DNA of 64,000 nucleotides. Origin: Streptomyces sp. LUP47B (GTDB lineage Bacteria; Actinomycetota; Actinomycetes; Streptomycetales; Streptomycetaceae). Location of the stretch: positions 158,749 through 222,748 of the forward strand of contig NZ_MJAH01000014.1 of the NCBI RefSeq assembly GCF_001746295.1, in the 5' to 3' direction. Below the pieces are notes generated by a model. The model did no database searches, was not told where the DNA came from, and saw only the letters and a program-made list of their open reading frames with translations. Made by a program: the position numbers and the translations under genes. This document shows positions 24,581 to 32,200 of the stretch, piece by piece; position 1 is the stretch's first letter; the number at the start of each line of letters is the position of its first letter.

Positions 24581-25164
24581 TGCGGCGGGCCGAGAGCGGC
24601 GGCCGCGGATTCGCCCTGCTCCTGCTGCTCACCGGCGCGGCGGGGCTGCTGGCCTCCTGGGTCATCACCCTCGACAAGTTCAAGCTGCTGCAGGACCCCG
24701 ACTTCACCCCAGGGTGCAGCCTGAACCCGGTGGTGTCCTGCGGCAGCGTCATGGAGAGCGACCAGGCCGAGGCCTTCGGCTTCCCCAACCCGATGCTCGG
24801 CCTGGTGGCGTACGGCATCGTGATCTGCGTCGGCATGAGCCTGCTGGCCGGCGCCGCCTTCCCACGCTGGTACTGGCTGACCTTCGACGCCGGCTGCCTG
24901 TTCGGCGTCGGCTTCGTGTCGTGGCTGCAGTTCGAGTCGCTGTACCGGATCAATGCCCTGTGTCTGTGGTGCGCCCTGGCATGGGTCGCCACGATCGTCC
25001 TGTTCTGGTACGTCACCTCGTTCGCCGTCCGCCACGCGTTCCTGCCCGCGCCCGGCTGGTCGCGGGCTCTCTTCGCCGAGTTCACCTGGGTGATCCCGCT
25101 GTCGCACGTCGGGATCGTCGGCATGTTGGTCCTGACCCGCTGGTGGGACTTCTGGACGAGCTGA
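24580..25164 (+). CDS. Vitamin K epoxide reductase (VKOR) family protein
   Basis: 194 residues, five hydrophobic segments. Bacterial VKORs reoxidise a periplasmic-type disulfide donor and pass electrons to quinones. The loop cysteine pair CSLNPVVSCGSV (about 47-56) with the conserved Ser/Asn-Pro (FGFPNP) and the CxxC motif LCLWC near residue 128-131 are both present, so it should be active. No fused thioredoxin domain, so a separate DsbA-like partner is expected elsewhere. Coupled to the DUF5949-like gene. The setting among chaplins, rodlins and other two-cysteine secreted proteins suggests it helps form their disulfides. Confidence 0.88.
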   Translation: MRRAESGGRGFALLLLLTGAAGLLASWVITLDKFKLLQDPDFTPGCSLNPVVSCGSVMESDQAEAFGFPNPMLGLVAYGIVICVGMSLLAGAAFPRWYWLTFDAGCLFGVGFVSWLQFESLYRINALCLWCALAWVATIVLFWYVTSFAVRHAFLPAPGWSRALFAEFTWVIPLSHVGIVGMLVLTRWWDFWTS

Positions 25165-25280
25165 CCGCCGTACGTCGTACTACTGCGGCAACCGGGGGAA
25201 TCTCGCGCTGGTCAGCGCACCAGGATCGTTACCGGTACGGACGTTGAGCCTGCCGAAACCTGAAAGGGACCGAATCTGCC

Positions 25281-25796
25281 ATGAGGTCGACCACCCGAGG
25301 AACCCTTGCCGTTGTCATCACGGGCATCGCGGCCGCGGTGGGGGCTGCCGCGTCCCCCGCCGCGGCGGTGGGCACGGTCCCCGTACCCGTGCCGCTGGAG
25401 GGCGCCGAGCGCGCTCTCCACATGGAGCTGCCGGAGGTCGGCGGGAAGATCCCGGTGGCGACGCCGGGCGTCCCCGAGGCGCCGAAGTTCGTCGAGGGCC
25501 GGATCATGCCGGAGCGGACGATTCCGCGCGTGCCGGTCAACGGCGGGCTGCCCGGCGCCGACCTGACCGCGCCGGTGCCGCACGTCCTCGACGACGACTT
25601 CGACCACCTCGGCCTCGACGCGCCCGCCGCCGACGTGCGCACGCTGACGCCGGGCCTGGCCCTGGACGCCCCGCTGACCGTCCCCAAGCCCGGCAGCGGC
25701 GCTCTGCCGCAGCCGAAGCTCCCCGAGGCGGGCGTCCTGCTGCCGATGGTGCAGGCCGCGCCGGGCGCCGACCTGACCACGGGGCCCGGACTGTAG
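25281..25796 (+). CDS. Secreted Pro/Val/Ala-rich protein
   Basis: 171 residues. Signal peptide 1-29 (MRSTTRGT start, cleavage after AAAV region). The mature part is rich in Pro, Val, Ala, Leu and Asp with a loose repeat of LDAPLTVPKPG / LPEAGVLLP type and no cysteine. An extended, probably unstructured wall or matrix protein by composition. ATG 25281 follows GAAAGGGACC. Function not known to me; it ends just before a very strong terminator and the melC operon. Confidence 0.72.
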   Translation: MRSTTRGTLAVVITGIAAAVGAAASPAAAVGTVPVPVPLEGAERALHMELPEVGGKIPVATPGVPEAPKFVEGRIMPERTIPRVPVNGGLPGADLTAPVPHVLDDDFDHLGLDAPAADVRTLTPGLALDAPLTVPKPGSGALPQPKLPEAGVLLPMVQAAPGADLTTGPGL

Positions 25797-25811
25797 AGCG
25801 CGTCGACCCTT

Positions 25812-25852
25812 CCGACGGGGCCCGGACCATGGCACGGTCCGGGCCCCGTCGG
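25812..25852 (+). terminator. Strong hairpin ahead of the melC operon
   Basis: 17-bp perfect stem CCGACGGGGCCCGGACC with its complement and a 7-base loop, 16 bases after the stop codon. Confidence 0.85.
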
Positions 25853-25973
25853 CGCTCCGGGCGCGGAGTTCACCCCCTTGGGCCCTCGGACGGTGACCGC
25901 GCAGGCCGTCGGGCGGTTACCGGTACGGACAACGGAACCCGACCCCGCTTGCGTACGAGACGAGGAGCACACG

Positions 25974-26462
25974 ATGGTCATGAGCGTCGGCCGAGAACCG
26001 GTGGGCGCCGATCCCTCCCGGGCGAGCCCGGAGGGCGGCGCTCCCGCCCGCCGGAGCAGGCGGGGCCTGCTGCTCGGGCTCTTCGGCCCGGCCGCCGTAG
26101 CGGTGGCGCTCACCCCGGTCGTCCTCGCCTCGCGGGTGCCGCACGCGGCCGAACGGGCCGCCCGCCTCGTCTTCGACGAGACGTACCGGGGCCGCCGGAT
26201 CCGCGGAGTCCGCACCGCCGCGGCCGCCGCCCGCGGCGCTCTCGGCGCCGGAGGGTGGCACGTCACCGTGGACGGACGCCCGCTGCATCTGATGCGCCGC
26301 GCCGACGGCACCTGGCTGAGCATGGTCGACCACTACCGGTCCTACGCCACCGTGCTGGACGCCGCCCGGGCGGCCGTCGACGAACTGGGACCCGGACAGC
26401 AGCTGCGGGAGACGTACAGCGACGGGGCGGACATGGGGGGACACAGTGGCGTACACGCGTAA
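25974..26462 (+). CDS. melC1: Tyrosinase copper chaperone MelC1 (Tat substrate)
   Basis: 162 residues. MelC1 binds apotyrosinase, delivers copper and carries the MelC2-MelC1 complex out through the Tat pathway. The N-terminus holds a twin-Arg region RRSRRGLLLGLFGPAAV followed by a hydrophobic stretch, typical of a Tat signal. The MelC1 domain follows: FDETYRGRRIRG near residue 62-75 and LHLMRRADGTWLSMVDHYRSY near 103-123, with the His/Met residues that bind Cu and tyrosinase. The 3' end overlaps melC2 by 17 bases, so translation is coupled. Confidence 0.93.
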   Translation: MVMSVGREPVGADPSRASPEGGAPARRSRRGLLLGLFGPAAVAVALTPVVLASRVPHAAERAARLVFDETYRGRRIRGVRTAAAAARGALGAGGWHVTVDGRPLHLMRRADGTWLSMVDHYRSYATVLDAARAAVDELGPGQQLRETYSDGADMGGHSGVHA

Positions 26463-27312
26463 GGACGTCAGCACACTGACCGCGGCCGAGAAACGGCGGT
26501 TCGTGCGGGCGATGCTGGAGCTGAAACGGCGCGGCGAGTACGACGAGTTCGTACGGATGCACATCGACTTCTACGTCTCGGACGGCGAGGACGGACTGCG
26601 TACGGCGCACATGGCGCCCTCCTTCCTGCCCTGGCACCGTCGCTTCCTGCTGGAGCTGGAGCGGGCCCTGCGGCGCGTCGACTCCTCGGTGACCGTGCCG
26701 TACTGGGACTGGACGCGCGACCGCACGACGAGCGCGGCGCCCTGGACGGACGATCTGCTCGGCGGCACCGGCCGGCCCCCGGACCGGCGGGTGACGACCG
26801 GACCGTTCGCCTACGCGACCGGCAACTGGACGCTCAAGGAGCGCATCACCGACGAGGACTACCTCACCCGGGAACTCGGGCGTCCCGCCGATCCGATCGA
26901 GCTGCCCACGCGCAGCGACCTCGAGTGGGCCCTGCAGGACCCCGTCTACGACACCTCGCCCTGGAACTCGACGTCCACCAAGGGGTTCCGCAACAAGCTG
27001 GAGGGGTGGGGGAGAGGCCAGGGCGCGGCCGCCTGGCGCAACCACAACCGGGTGCACCGCTGGGTCGGCGGGGTGATGGTGAGCGGCGCCTCCGTCAACG
27101 ACCCGGTCTTCTGGATGCACCACGCCTTCGTCGACCTGTGCTGGTCGCGCTGGCAGCGACGGCACCGCGACCACCGCTATCTGCCCGCGGGCCCACCCGG
27201 CCGGGGCAGCGCCCAGCGCGGTCGCATCGTCGCCCGCCACGAGAAGCTCCCGCCGTGGGACGTGACCCCGGACGAGCTCGAGGACCACGGCGGGATCTAC
27301 CGGTACGCGTAG
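26446..27312 (+). CDS. melC2: Tyrosinase MelC2
   Basis: 288 residues, type 3 copper enzyme: o-hydroxylates monophenols and oxidises o-diphenols to quinones, giving melanin. CuA ligands are His39 (RMHIDFY), His55 (AHMAPSF) and His64 (LPWHRRF); CuB ligands are His200 and His204 (RNHNRVHRW) and His225/226 (FWMHHAF). PYWDWT and WMHHAFVDLCW are family landmarks. No signal peptide, as it is exported with MelC1. The GTG start lies inside melC1. Length and motifs are normal, so it should be active. Confidence 0.96.
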   Translation: MAYTRKDVSTLTAAEKRRFVRAMLELKRRGEYDEFVRMHIDFYVSDGEDGLRTAHMAPSFLPWHRRFLLELERALRRVDSSVTVPYWDWTRDRTTSAAPWTDDLLGGTGRPPDRRVTTGPFAYATGNWTLKERITDEDYLTRELGRPADPIELPTRSDLEWALQDPVYDTSPWNSTSTKGFRNKLEGWGRGQGAAAWRNHNRVHRWVGGVMVSGASVNDPVFWMHHAFVDLCWSRWQRRHRDHRYLPAGPPGRGSAQRGRIVARHEKLPPWDVTPDELEDHGGIYRYA

Positions 27313-27350
27313 GCCGTACGGCGGCACGGAACCACGCGTCCGGACACACA

Positions 27351-27382
27351 AGAGCCCCGGCGCCGGAAGGTGCCGGGGCTCT
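27351..27382. terminator. Bidirectional terminator between melC2 and the convergent chaplin
   Basis: 14-bp stem AGAGCCCCGGCGCC with GGTGCCGGGGCTCT (one mismatch) and a 4-base loop, placed between the convergent ends at 27312 and 27400. Confidence 0.8.
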
Positions 27383-27399
27383 GGGGTGGGTACGGGCGA

Positions 27400-27744
27400 T
27401 CAGCCGCCGTAACCCTGCCCGTGGCCGCTCTTGTGGCCACCGGCGCGGTGCTCCTTGTGGGCGCCGTTCTTCTTGTCGGCGTCCTTCGTCTCCTTGTGGT
27501 CACCACTGCCGTTCTCGCAGTGGTTGCCGAACGCCGGGTTCAGCAGGCCGAACACGTTGACGGTGTTGCCGCACACGTTGACCGGGATGTGGATCGGGAC
27601 CTGGATGACGTTGCCCGACAGGAAGCCGGGCGAGTGGACGGCTGCGGCGTTGGCGCCCGCGTCCGCCATGGCCATGCCGGCGCCGCCGATCATGACGGCA
27701 CCGGTGCCGAGGGCGACTCCGGCTGCCTTCGCGATGCGAGACAT
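27400..27744 (-). CDS. chpG: Short chaplin with a His/Lys-rich C-terminal extension (ChpG-like)
   Basis: 114 residues: signal peptide 1-28 (MSRIAKAAGV start), one chaplin domain (about 32-78) with HSPGFLSGNVIQVPIH, NVCGNTVNVFGLLNPAFGN and HCENG, then an extra tail of about 36 residues rich in Lys, His, Gly and Asp that no standard short chaplin has. Two conserved cysteines, no sortase signal. Position next to melC2 matches S. coelicolor chpG, whose protein is also the longest short chaplin but, as I recall, about 90 residues. The tail is charged and could bind metal, anionic wall polymers or the polymer made by region 2. Confidence 0.93.
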   Translation of the reverse strand: MSRIAKAAGVALGTGAVMIGGAGMAMADAGANAAAVHSPGFLSGNVIQVPIHIPVNVCGNTVNVFGLLNPAFGNHCENGSGDHKETKDADKKNGAHKEHRAGGHKSGHGQGYGG

Positions 27745-27875
27745 CACGTTCTCCTTTGGTTCGGGGGGTACGACGGCAGGACGCGCCGTCGCACTCCCCT
27801 TCAACGCCGCCCGTCACGGCTGGTAACGGCGCTTCGGTGCAGATCACCCGTTTTGAACAAGGACGGGGAGTGACG

Positions 27876-28835
27876 TCAGGGCAGTCGACGTATCGGGGAG
27901 CCCGAGAGGAAGGCCTGGATGTCCTCGACGGCCTGGCCGTAGTACGTCGTGTAGTTGGCGCGGGAGACGTATCCGAGGTGGGGGGTGGCGAGCAGGCGGG
28001 GGGCCGTGCGCATCGGGTGGTCGGCGGGCAGGGGCTCGGTGTCGAAGACGTCGACGCCCGCGCCGGCGATGCGGCCCTCGTGCAGGGCGGCGAGGAGGGC
28101 GTCCTGGTCGACGATGGCGGCGCGCGAGGTGTTGATCAGGTAGGCGGTCGGCTTGAGGAGGGCGAGCTCGGCCGGGCCGAGCAGACCGCGGGTGCGGTCG
28201 CCGAGGGCCAGGTGGACGGAGACGAAGTCGCTGGTGGCGAGGAGGTCGTGCAAGGAGGGGGCCAGGTCGGCGCCCGCCGCGTCGGCGCGCTCTTCGGTGA
28301 GGTTCTGGCTCCAGGCGCTGACCTGCATGCCGAAGGCGAGGCCGACCCGCGCCACCTGGCTGCCGATCTTCCCGAGGCCGAGCAGCCCGAGCCGGCGGCC
28401 GTGCAGATCGGCGCCGACCGTCCGCTGCCAGGGGCCGTTCTCGCGCAGGGCCCTGCTCTCCTCGACGATCCCCCGGGCGAGGCCGAGCAACAGGGCCCAG
28501 GTCAGCTCGACGGGCGGGGTGGAGGAGCTCGCCGTACCGCACACGGTGACGCCGTGCTTCTCGGCGGCGGCGTAGTCGATGACGGTGTTGCGCATGCCGG
28601 AGGCGACGATCAGCTTCAGCCGGGGCAGGCGGGTGATCAACGAGCCGGGAAAAGCGACGCGTTCGCGCAGGGTGACCACGATGTCGACGTCGACGAGGGC
28701 CGCGGCGAGCGCGTCCTCGCTGGGGAAGTGGGTGTCAAAGGTGACGACGTCGACCTCGTCGGCCAGCGGTGACCAGTCGGCGACCTCGGTCGCCACGTCC
28801 TGGAAGTCGTCCAGCACAGCACAACGCAGCCGCAC
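27876..28835 (-). CDS. D-2-hydroxyacid dehydrogenase family protein
   Basis: 319 residues. D-isomer-specific 2-hydroxyacid dehydrogenases reduce 2-oxoacids with NAD(P)H. The Rossmann motif LLGLGKIGSQVA is near residue 145; the catalytic triad fits NTSRAAIVDQDALLAAL (Arg), GAGVDVFDTEPLP (Glu/Asp) and ATPHLGYVS (His). The GTG at 28835 is preceded by GAAGGGACCC. Substrate not predictable. It is the last chromosomal gene before the AICE on this side, transcribed away from the tRNA remnant. Confidence 0.88.
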   Translation of the reverse strand: MRLRCAVLDDFQDVATEVADWSPLADEVDVVTFDTHFPSEDALAAALVDVDIVVTLRERVAFPGSLITRLPRLKLIVASGMRNTVIDYAAAEKHGVTVCGTASSSTPPVELTWALLLGLARGIVEESRALRENGPWQRTVGADLHGRRLGLLGLGKIGSQVARVGLAFGMQVSAWSQNLTEERADAAGADLAPSLHDLLATSDFVSVHLALGDRTRGLLGPAELALLKPTAYLINTSRAAIVDQDALLAALHEGRIAGAGVDVFDTEPLPADHPMRTAPRLLATPHLGYVSRANYTTYYGQAVEDIQAFLSGSPIRRLP

Positions 28836-28977
28836 GTCGGGTCCCTTCGGTTCCGCTTCATCGTCAACGAGGGCGACTTTACGTGGGGGACGGCCGGCGA
28901 GGCGCATGACCGAACACCGCTGTGCGTGCTGGACATGAGAAAGCCCCCCACCTGTCGTTGCTGGTGAGAGGGTGTTG

Positions 28978-29027
28978 GCGCCCCCGGCAGGACTCGAACC
29001 TGCGGCCAAGCGCTTAGAAGGCGCCTG
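28978..29027. repeat. attL: 50-bp direct repeat, 3' part of tRNA-Arg
   Basis: Bases 28978-29027 are identical to 48074-48123. They correspond to the tRNA-Arg gene from the anticodon loop region to one base beyond its 3' end, on the minus strand. After 29027 the sequence leaves tRNA, so this copy is a remnant and cannot give a tRNA. It marks the left end of the AICE. Confidence 0.95.
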
Positions 29028-29135
29028 AGCGGACCACCGGATGAGCAGGCCTGACCTGGCCGTTTCCGGGCGCTGAGTGCGGACGTTCGGCGACTTCGAC
29101 ACGCATTCGGCAGACAGCTTCCGCCGGGTCGGTTG

Positions 29136-29522
29136 TCAGTCGCCGGAGCATCCTTCCCGGTCAGTACGGGTGAGAATAGAACCCAGCGGAACCACGTCAT
29201 TGGCTTCCCTGACAGTGCATGGGAGTGAAACCTCCTTCAGTCTGCCCTCATGCAGCATCCAGAGCCCGAAGCAGTCGTCGTCCTGGTCCCGAAGCAGGAC
29301 TTGGACCGAGCCAGGGAAGGGCCAAGGCATCTTCTCCAAGTGAGGCAGAAGCCCTGTCCAGTTGGGCCGCCAGAAGTCGATGGCCCATGCCTCCATGCCG
29401 GGGATCGGTTCGAAGCACTGGTGCCACGCGCGATGTTCGTCGGGCTGGGTAAGGGGCTCCATCACCTCTCGGGCTCCGAACGCGATAACAATCACTTCGC
29501 AATCTCTGCTCATACGTGCCAT
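29136..29522 (-). CDS. Hypothetical cytoplasmic protein at the left end of the AICE
   Basis: 128 residues (ATG 29522; 29513 also possible). No signal peptide or membrane segment. Acidic, rich in aromatic residues: WHQCFEPIPGMEAWAIDFWRPNWTGLLPHLE, quoted only as landmarks WHQCFEP and DFWRPNW. I do not recognise the family. First AICE cargo gene, on the minus strand, near the regulator at 29600 which points the same way. Base use is less G+C-biased at third positions than in the chromosome, consistent with mobile DNA. Confidence 0.6.
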   Translation of the reverse strand: MARMSRDCEVIVIAFGAREVMEPLTQPDEHRAWHQCFEPIPGMEAWAIDFWRPNWTGLLPHLEKMPWPFPGSVQVLLRDQDDDCFGLWMLHEGRLKEVSLPCTVREANDVVPLGSILTRTDREGCSGD

Positions 29523-29599
29523 GTTCGAGCTTGTGTTGAGACGAGGTCAACGTCCGCCTGCGCACGAGTGGCCCCATCGGGTGGCAGGCTCGCCGCTGG

Positions 29600-30355
29600 C
29601 TAGCGGTTGATCGGGATCTCGTAGACGATCTCGCAGTGAGCGGCAGGCACCACGATGTCCGCCGTCTCCACGGGCCGCCCCTCGTCGCTGTAGTACGTCC
29701 GCCGAATGTGCGTGACGAGGGCGGCCTTCTGGATGCCAAGGAGTGACGCCTCCTCGGCGGTCGCCTGCCTCGGCTCCGGCTGCTCCACGGCGTGGCCGAC
29801 GGTGATGCCGATCGCGGCCATGCGGTTCACGACGCCCGCCCCGGCGTGCGGCCCTCCCTCGGGGAGGACGACGAGGGTGCCGGCCGTGAGGTCGTACGGC
29901 TCCCAACTCGTCGACAACTGCACGGGCCTGCCGTTCGCCAGAAACTCGTACGTCGTACGCACGCACAGCTCGCCCTCGGCGATGCCCAGCCGTGCCGCGA
30001 TCTCCGCAGGCGCCGGCACCTTGGCGTCGGTCCGGCTCTCCCAGTCCCCTTGCCTGCCGACAGCCTTCATGTCCGCACGGAAGGGCGACCCGTCGGGCTG
30101 CTCACGCGCCGAGGAACGGACCACCCGCACTCGCTGCCGAGGCTCGGCGACGAACGTGCCCGATCCGGCGCGACCCTCCAACACACCTTGGGAGATCAGC
30201 AACTCCTGCGCCCGGCGTACGACGTTCTCGCCCACGCCGCACTCTTCGCCGATCTGGGCGCGGGAGGGCAGGCGGTCTCCCGGCTCCCACACGCGCTCCG
30301 CGATCCGTCGCCGGAGTTCGTCGGCGATGCGGAGATAGGGCGGTTGCTCAGGCAT
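29600..30355 (-). CDS. GntR-family regulator (HutC/UTRA type) with its own divergent operator
   Basis: 251 residues. N-terminal winged helix (about 8-75): IADELRRRIAERVWEPGDRLPSRAQIGEECGVGENVVRRAQELLISQGVLE, given here as landmarks WEPGDRLPSRA and GVLEGRAGSGTFV. C-terminal UTRA domain (about 95-245) with CVRTTYEFLANGRPVQLSTSWEPYDLT. Such repressors bind small ligands in the UTRA domain. It is divergent from the operon starting at 30434, and the 78-base gap holds two palindromes (see operators), so it very likely represses itself and that operon. Confidence 0.85.
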   Translation of the reverse strand: MPEQPPYLRIADELRRRIAERVWEPGDRLPSRAQIGEECGVGENVVRRAQELLISQGVLEGRAGSGTFVAEPRQRVRVVRSSAREQPDGSPFRADMKAVGRQGDWESRTDAKVPAPAEIAARLGIAEGELCVRTTYEFLANGRPVQLSTSWEPYDLTAGTLVVLPEGGPHAGAGVVNRMAAIGITVGHAVEQPEPRQATAEEASLLGIQKAALVTHIRRTYYSDEGRPVETADIVVPAAHCEIVYEIPINR

Positions 30356-30364
30356 ATGGAAAAT

Positions 30365-30376
30365 CTAGTCCACTAG
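30365..30376. promoter_or_regulatory. Candidate GntR operator 1
   Basis: Palindrome CTAGTCCACTAG, 5-bp arms around CC. Its centre is 19 bases from that of the second operator. Lies in the divergent gap between the regulator at 29600 and the operon at 30434. Confidence 0.7.
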
Positions 30377-30383
30377 CTCTAAT

Positions 30384-30395
30384 CTAGTTAACTAG
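30384..30395. promoter_or_regulatory. Candidate GntR operator 2
   Basis: Perfect 12-bp palindrome CTAGTTAACTAG. Same half-site (CTAGT/ACTAG) as operator 1, so the pair is a convincing binding site for a dimeric regulator, most simply the adjacent GntR protein. Confidence 0.75.
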
Positions 30396-30433
30396 CTTCA
30401 CTCAAAGTGATCGCCGGTGACGGAGGCTGCCCT

Positions 30434-30712
30434 GTGCCCGCTTCGGGAGTTAGCGCGGCGGCCCTCGCCGCCCGGCTGTCTGCTATCGGGCTCCTCACGC
30501 GAGTGGAGGAACACCCCCGGCATACGTCGGTCGAAGCGGAGGTGCCGGACGCGCTCTCCACCGAGTCGTGGCGGGAGGTCCTGGACGTGGTGGCGGAGGC
30601 CGATCGATTCGGGCTACTGGCCACCAGCATGAACGGCCGCACCCTCTGGGCGGTCGTACGCAAAACGGTCCCCACGACGGGCGATGTCGGGGGACCGGGC
30701 CATCAGCGATAG
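30434..30712 (+). CDS. Small hypothetical protein, first gene of the GntR-controlled operon
   Basis: 92 residues starting at GTG 30434, which has a good GGAGG seven bases upstream; an in-frame GTG at 30407 without ribosome site is rejected. A single globular alpha/beta domain is likely (LLTRVEEHPRHTSVEAEVPD ... EVLDVVAEADRFGLLATSMNGRTLWAVVRK; landmarks quoted only). No motif I recognise, but small proteins of this kind are common beside GntR regulators in Streptomyces. It opens the operon that runs to 32499. Confidence 0.6.
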   Translation: MPASGVSAAALAARLSAIGLLTRVEEHPRHTSVEAEVPDALSTESWREVLDVVAEADRFGLLATSMNGRTLWAVVRKTVPTTGDVGGPGHQR

Positions 30713-30724
30713 GAGCTGACCAGC

Positions 30725-31036
30725 GTGCTCAACCGTATCCGCCGTGCCGTCTCGCTCACCAGAGAGCGACACTTCCCCAGGGGCAGGCACCGCCGCCCCT
30801 TAACGACCTCCGGGCCCTCGGCCGCCCCCGCCTCCTCCCTGTCTTCGGACAGGACGACGGCTGCCTCCTGGCGTTCCTCCGACGACGTGGACCACCGGCA
30901 AACGCTCAGGGGTGAGGACATCGCGCTCGTCCGCCCGTACGTGTTCGCCTGGGGGAAGCGCGTGGGAACGCGCGAAGTAGTCGTCGCTCCCTATCTGCCG
31001 GCCGACGCATGGCCGGCCTTGGTGGGGGTCCACTGA
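30725..31036 (+). CDS. Small basic hypothetical protein
   Basis: 103 residues, GTG 30725 with AGGAGCTGACCAGC upstream. N-terminus is Arg/His-rich (RIRRAVSLTRERHFPRGRHRR), the rest has SWRSSDDVDHRQTLRGEDIALVRPYV and EVVVAPYLPADAWPALVG. No membrane segment. Family not recognised. Its stop overlaps the next start (TGATG). Confidence 0.6.
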   Translation: MLNRIRRAVSLTRERHFPRGRHRRPLTTSGPSAAPASSLSSDRTTAASWRSSDDVDHRQTLRGEDIALVRPYVFAWGKRVGTREVVVAPYLPADAWPALVGVH

Positions 31037-31239
31037 TGCCTCCCCGTCGACAGACCCGCGTCACGGACGCCTCGGCCGTTCCCTACCGGTCCACCGCATG
31101 CCGGATCGGCACCCACCTTGCCTGCGCGGAGTCCTCGCCGGCCTCGGCGCCGGTCGACCTGCCGGTGGTCTACGAAGCGTGTGACTGCCCGTGCCATTCG
31201 ATGTCCGGGCAGATCGCGCCCTCGGAGGTGCAGCGGTGA
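31036..31239 (+). CDS. Very small Cys-rich hypothetical protein
   Basis: 67 residues, start ATG 31036 overlapping the previous stop. Six cysteines, with ACDCPCHS near the C-terminus suggesting a bound metal. No signal peptide. The stop overlaps the next start (GTGA). Confidence 0.55.
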   Translation: MPPRRQTRVTDASAVPYRSTACRIGTHLACAESSPASAPVDLPVVYEACDCPCHSMSGQIAPSEVQR

Positions 31240-31460
31240 GGGAGTGGGCACCCGGCGGCACGCTGGCATCCAACGTGGAGGTGACCGCGGCCACCGTGCA
31301 GCGCGGCGACATCATCCAACTCGGTGGCCGGGCCTGCAGGGTGCAAGATCTCTTCCAGCTTTCCCAAGGCGCGAAGCAAATCCTCTTCGAGTCTGGCGAG
31401 TTGCTGACCATACACACGCGAACTCGGCTCGCTGCCGTGCGGATGCTGAGAAGGCGGTGA
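31236..31460 (+). CDS. Small hypothetical protein, possible DNA/RNA-linked beta domain
   Basis: 74 residues, GTG 31236 overlapping the previous stop. Sequence VEVTAATVQRGDIIQLGGRACRVQDLFQLSQGAKQILFESGELLTIHTRTRL reads as a short SH3-like or PUA-like beta barrel with a basic end (LAAVRMLRRR). Family not recognised. The stop overlaps the next GntR gene (GTGA). Confidence 0.55.
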   Translation: MREWAPGGTLASNVEVTAATVQRGDIIQLGGRACRVQDLFQLSQGAKQILFESGELLTIHTRTRLAAVRMLRRR

Positions 31461-32200
31461 CCCGATCCGTGCCTGCACGCCATCACGACATCGCCGACGA
31501 TCTCCGGCACCAGATCACGACTGGCCACCTCAAGCCCGGCGAACGACTCCCGTCCGAGACTGACTTGGCCTCCCGGTACAAGGCCAGCACTGTGACGCTG
31601 CGGAGCGCCCTCGCGGTGCTCCAGGGCGAAGGCCTCGTCGAGAAGATCCACGGCAAGGGCAACTTCGTCCGTCGCCCTCTCCGTCGGATCATGTACGTGA
31701 GTGGCTGGGGGACGCTGGACCCGTGGACCGCCGCCGAACCGGCCCTACGCGTCACCGTTCGCACCACTACGGTTCAGGCCGACGGACACCTGACGACCTT
31801 GCTGAGGGTGCCGACGGGCAGCCCTCTCGCGGAGTTCTTCTGCGTCAGCCACGAGGGGGAGTCACCGCACGGGCTGGCCCGTATCTACGTCCCGCGCGAC
31901 CTGGCGCCGGCCGGAGTGCTCGACGACGAATCCCCGTGCCCGGAGGCAGTCAAGAGATTCGCCGTACTCGGTCCTCCGCCGGCTGCAATTCGGGAGACGG
32001 TAAGCGCCCGCCCGCCGACGTCGGACGAGTCATTGACTCTCCGAACCAACTCCGCCGCGCCAATTCTGGCGGTTACGCGCGTCGCAACCGACCGCACCGG
32101 CCGAGTGGTCGAGGCGGCCCTTCTGGTCTTCCCAGGGGACCGAGCCGACGCAGTCTTCACCACCCACCACACGCCCGACGAGAGGCAGACGGCAGGATGA
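31457..32200 (+). CDS. GntR-family regulator (UTRA type), second of the AICE cargo
   Basis: 247 residues, GTG 31457. Winged helix (about 8-75): HHDIADDLRHQITTGHLKPGERLPSETDLASRYKAS and EKIHGKGNFVRR as landmarks; UTRA-type C-terminal domain (about 90-230) with LRVPTGSPLAEFFCVSHEGES. It is expressed in the operon with the small genes, coupled to both neighbours by GTGA and ATGA overlaps, which is unusual because regulators are mostly monocistronic. Its target is unknown; the palindromes at 30365 and 30384 could also be bound by it. Confidence 0.83.
   Translation: MTRSVPARHHDIADDLRHQITTGHLKPGERLPSETDLASRYKASTVTLRSALAVLQGEGLVEKIHGKGNFVRRPLRRIMYVSGWGTLDPWTAAEPALRVTVRTTTVQADGHLTTLLRVPTGSPLAEFFCVSHEGESPHGLARIYVPRDLAPAGVLDDESPCPEAVKRFAVLGPPPAAIRETVSARPPTSDESLTLRTNSAAPILAVTRVATDRTGRVVEAALLVFPGDRADAVFTTHHTPDERQTAG

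Noticed and set aside
28978..29027. A second functional tRNA-Arg at the left end of the mobile element
   Set aside because: Only the 3' part from about the anticodon loop onward is present; the acceptor and D-arm half is missing, so no tRNA can form. It is the att remnant.
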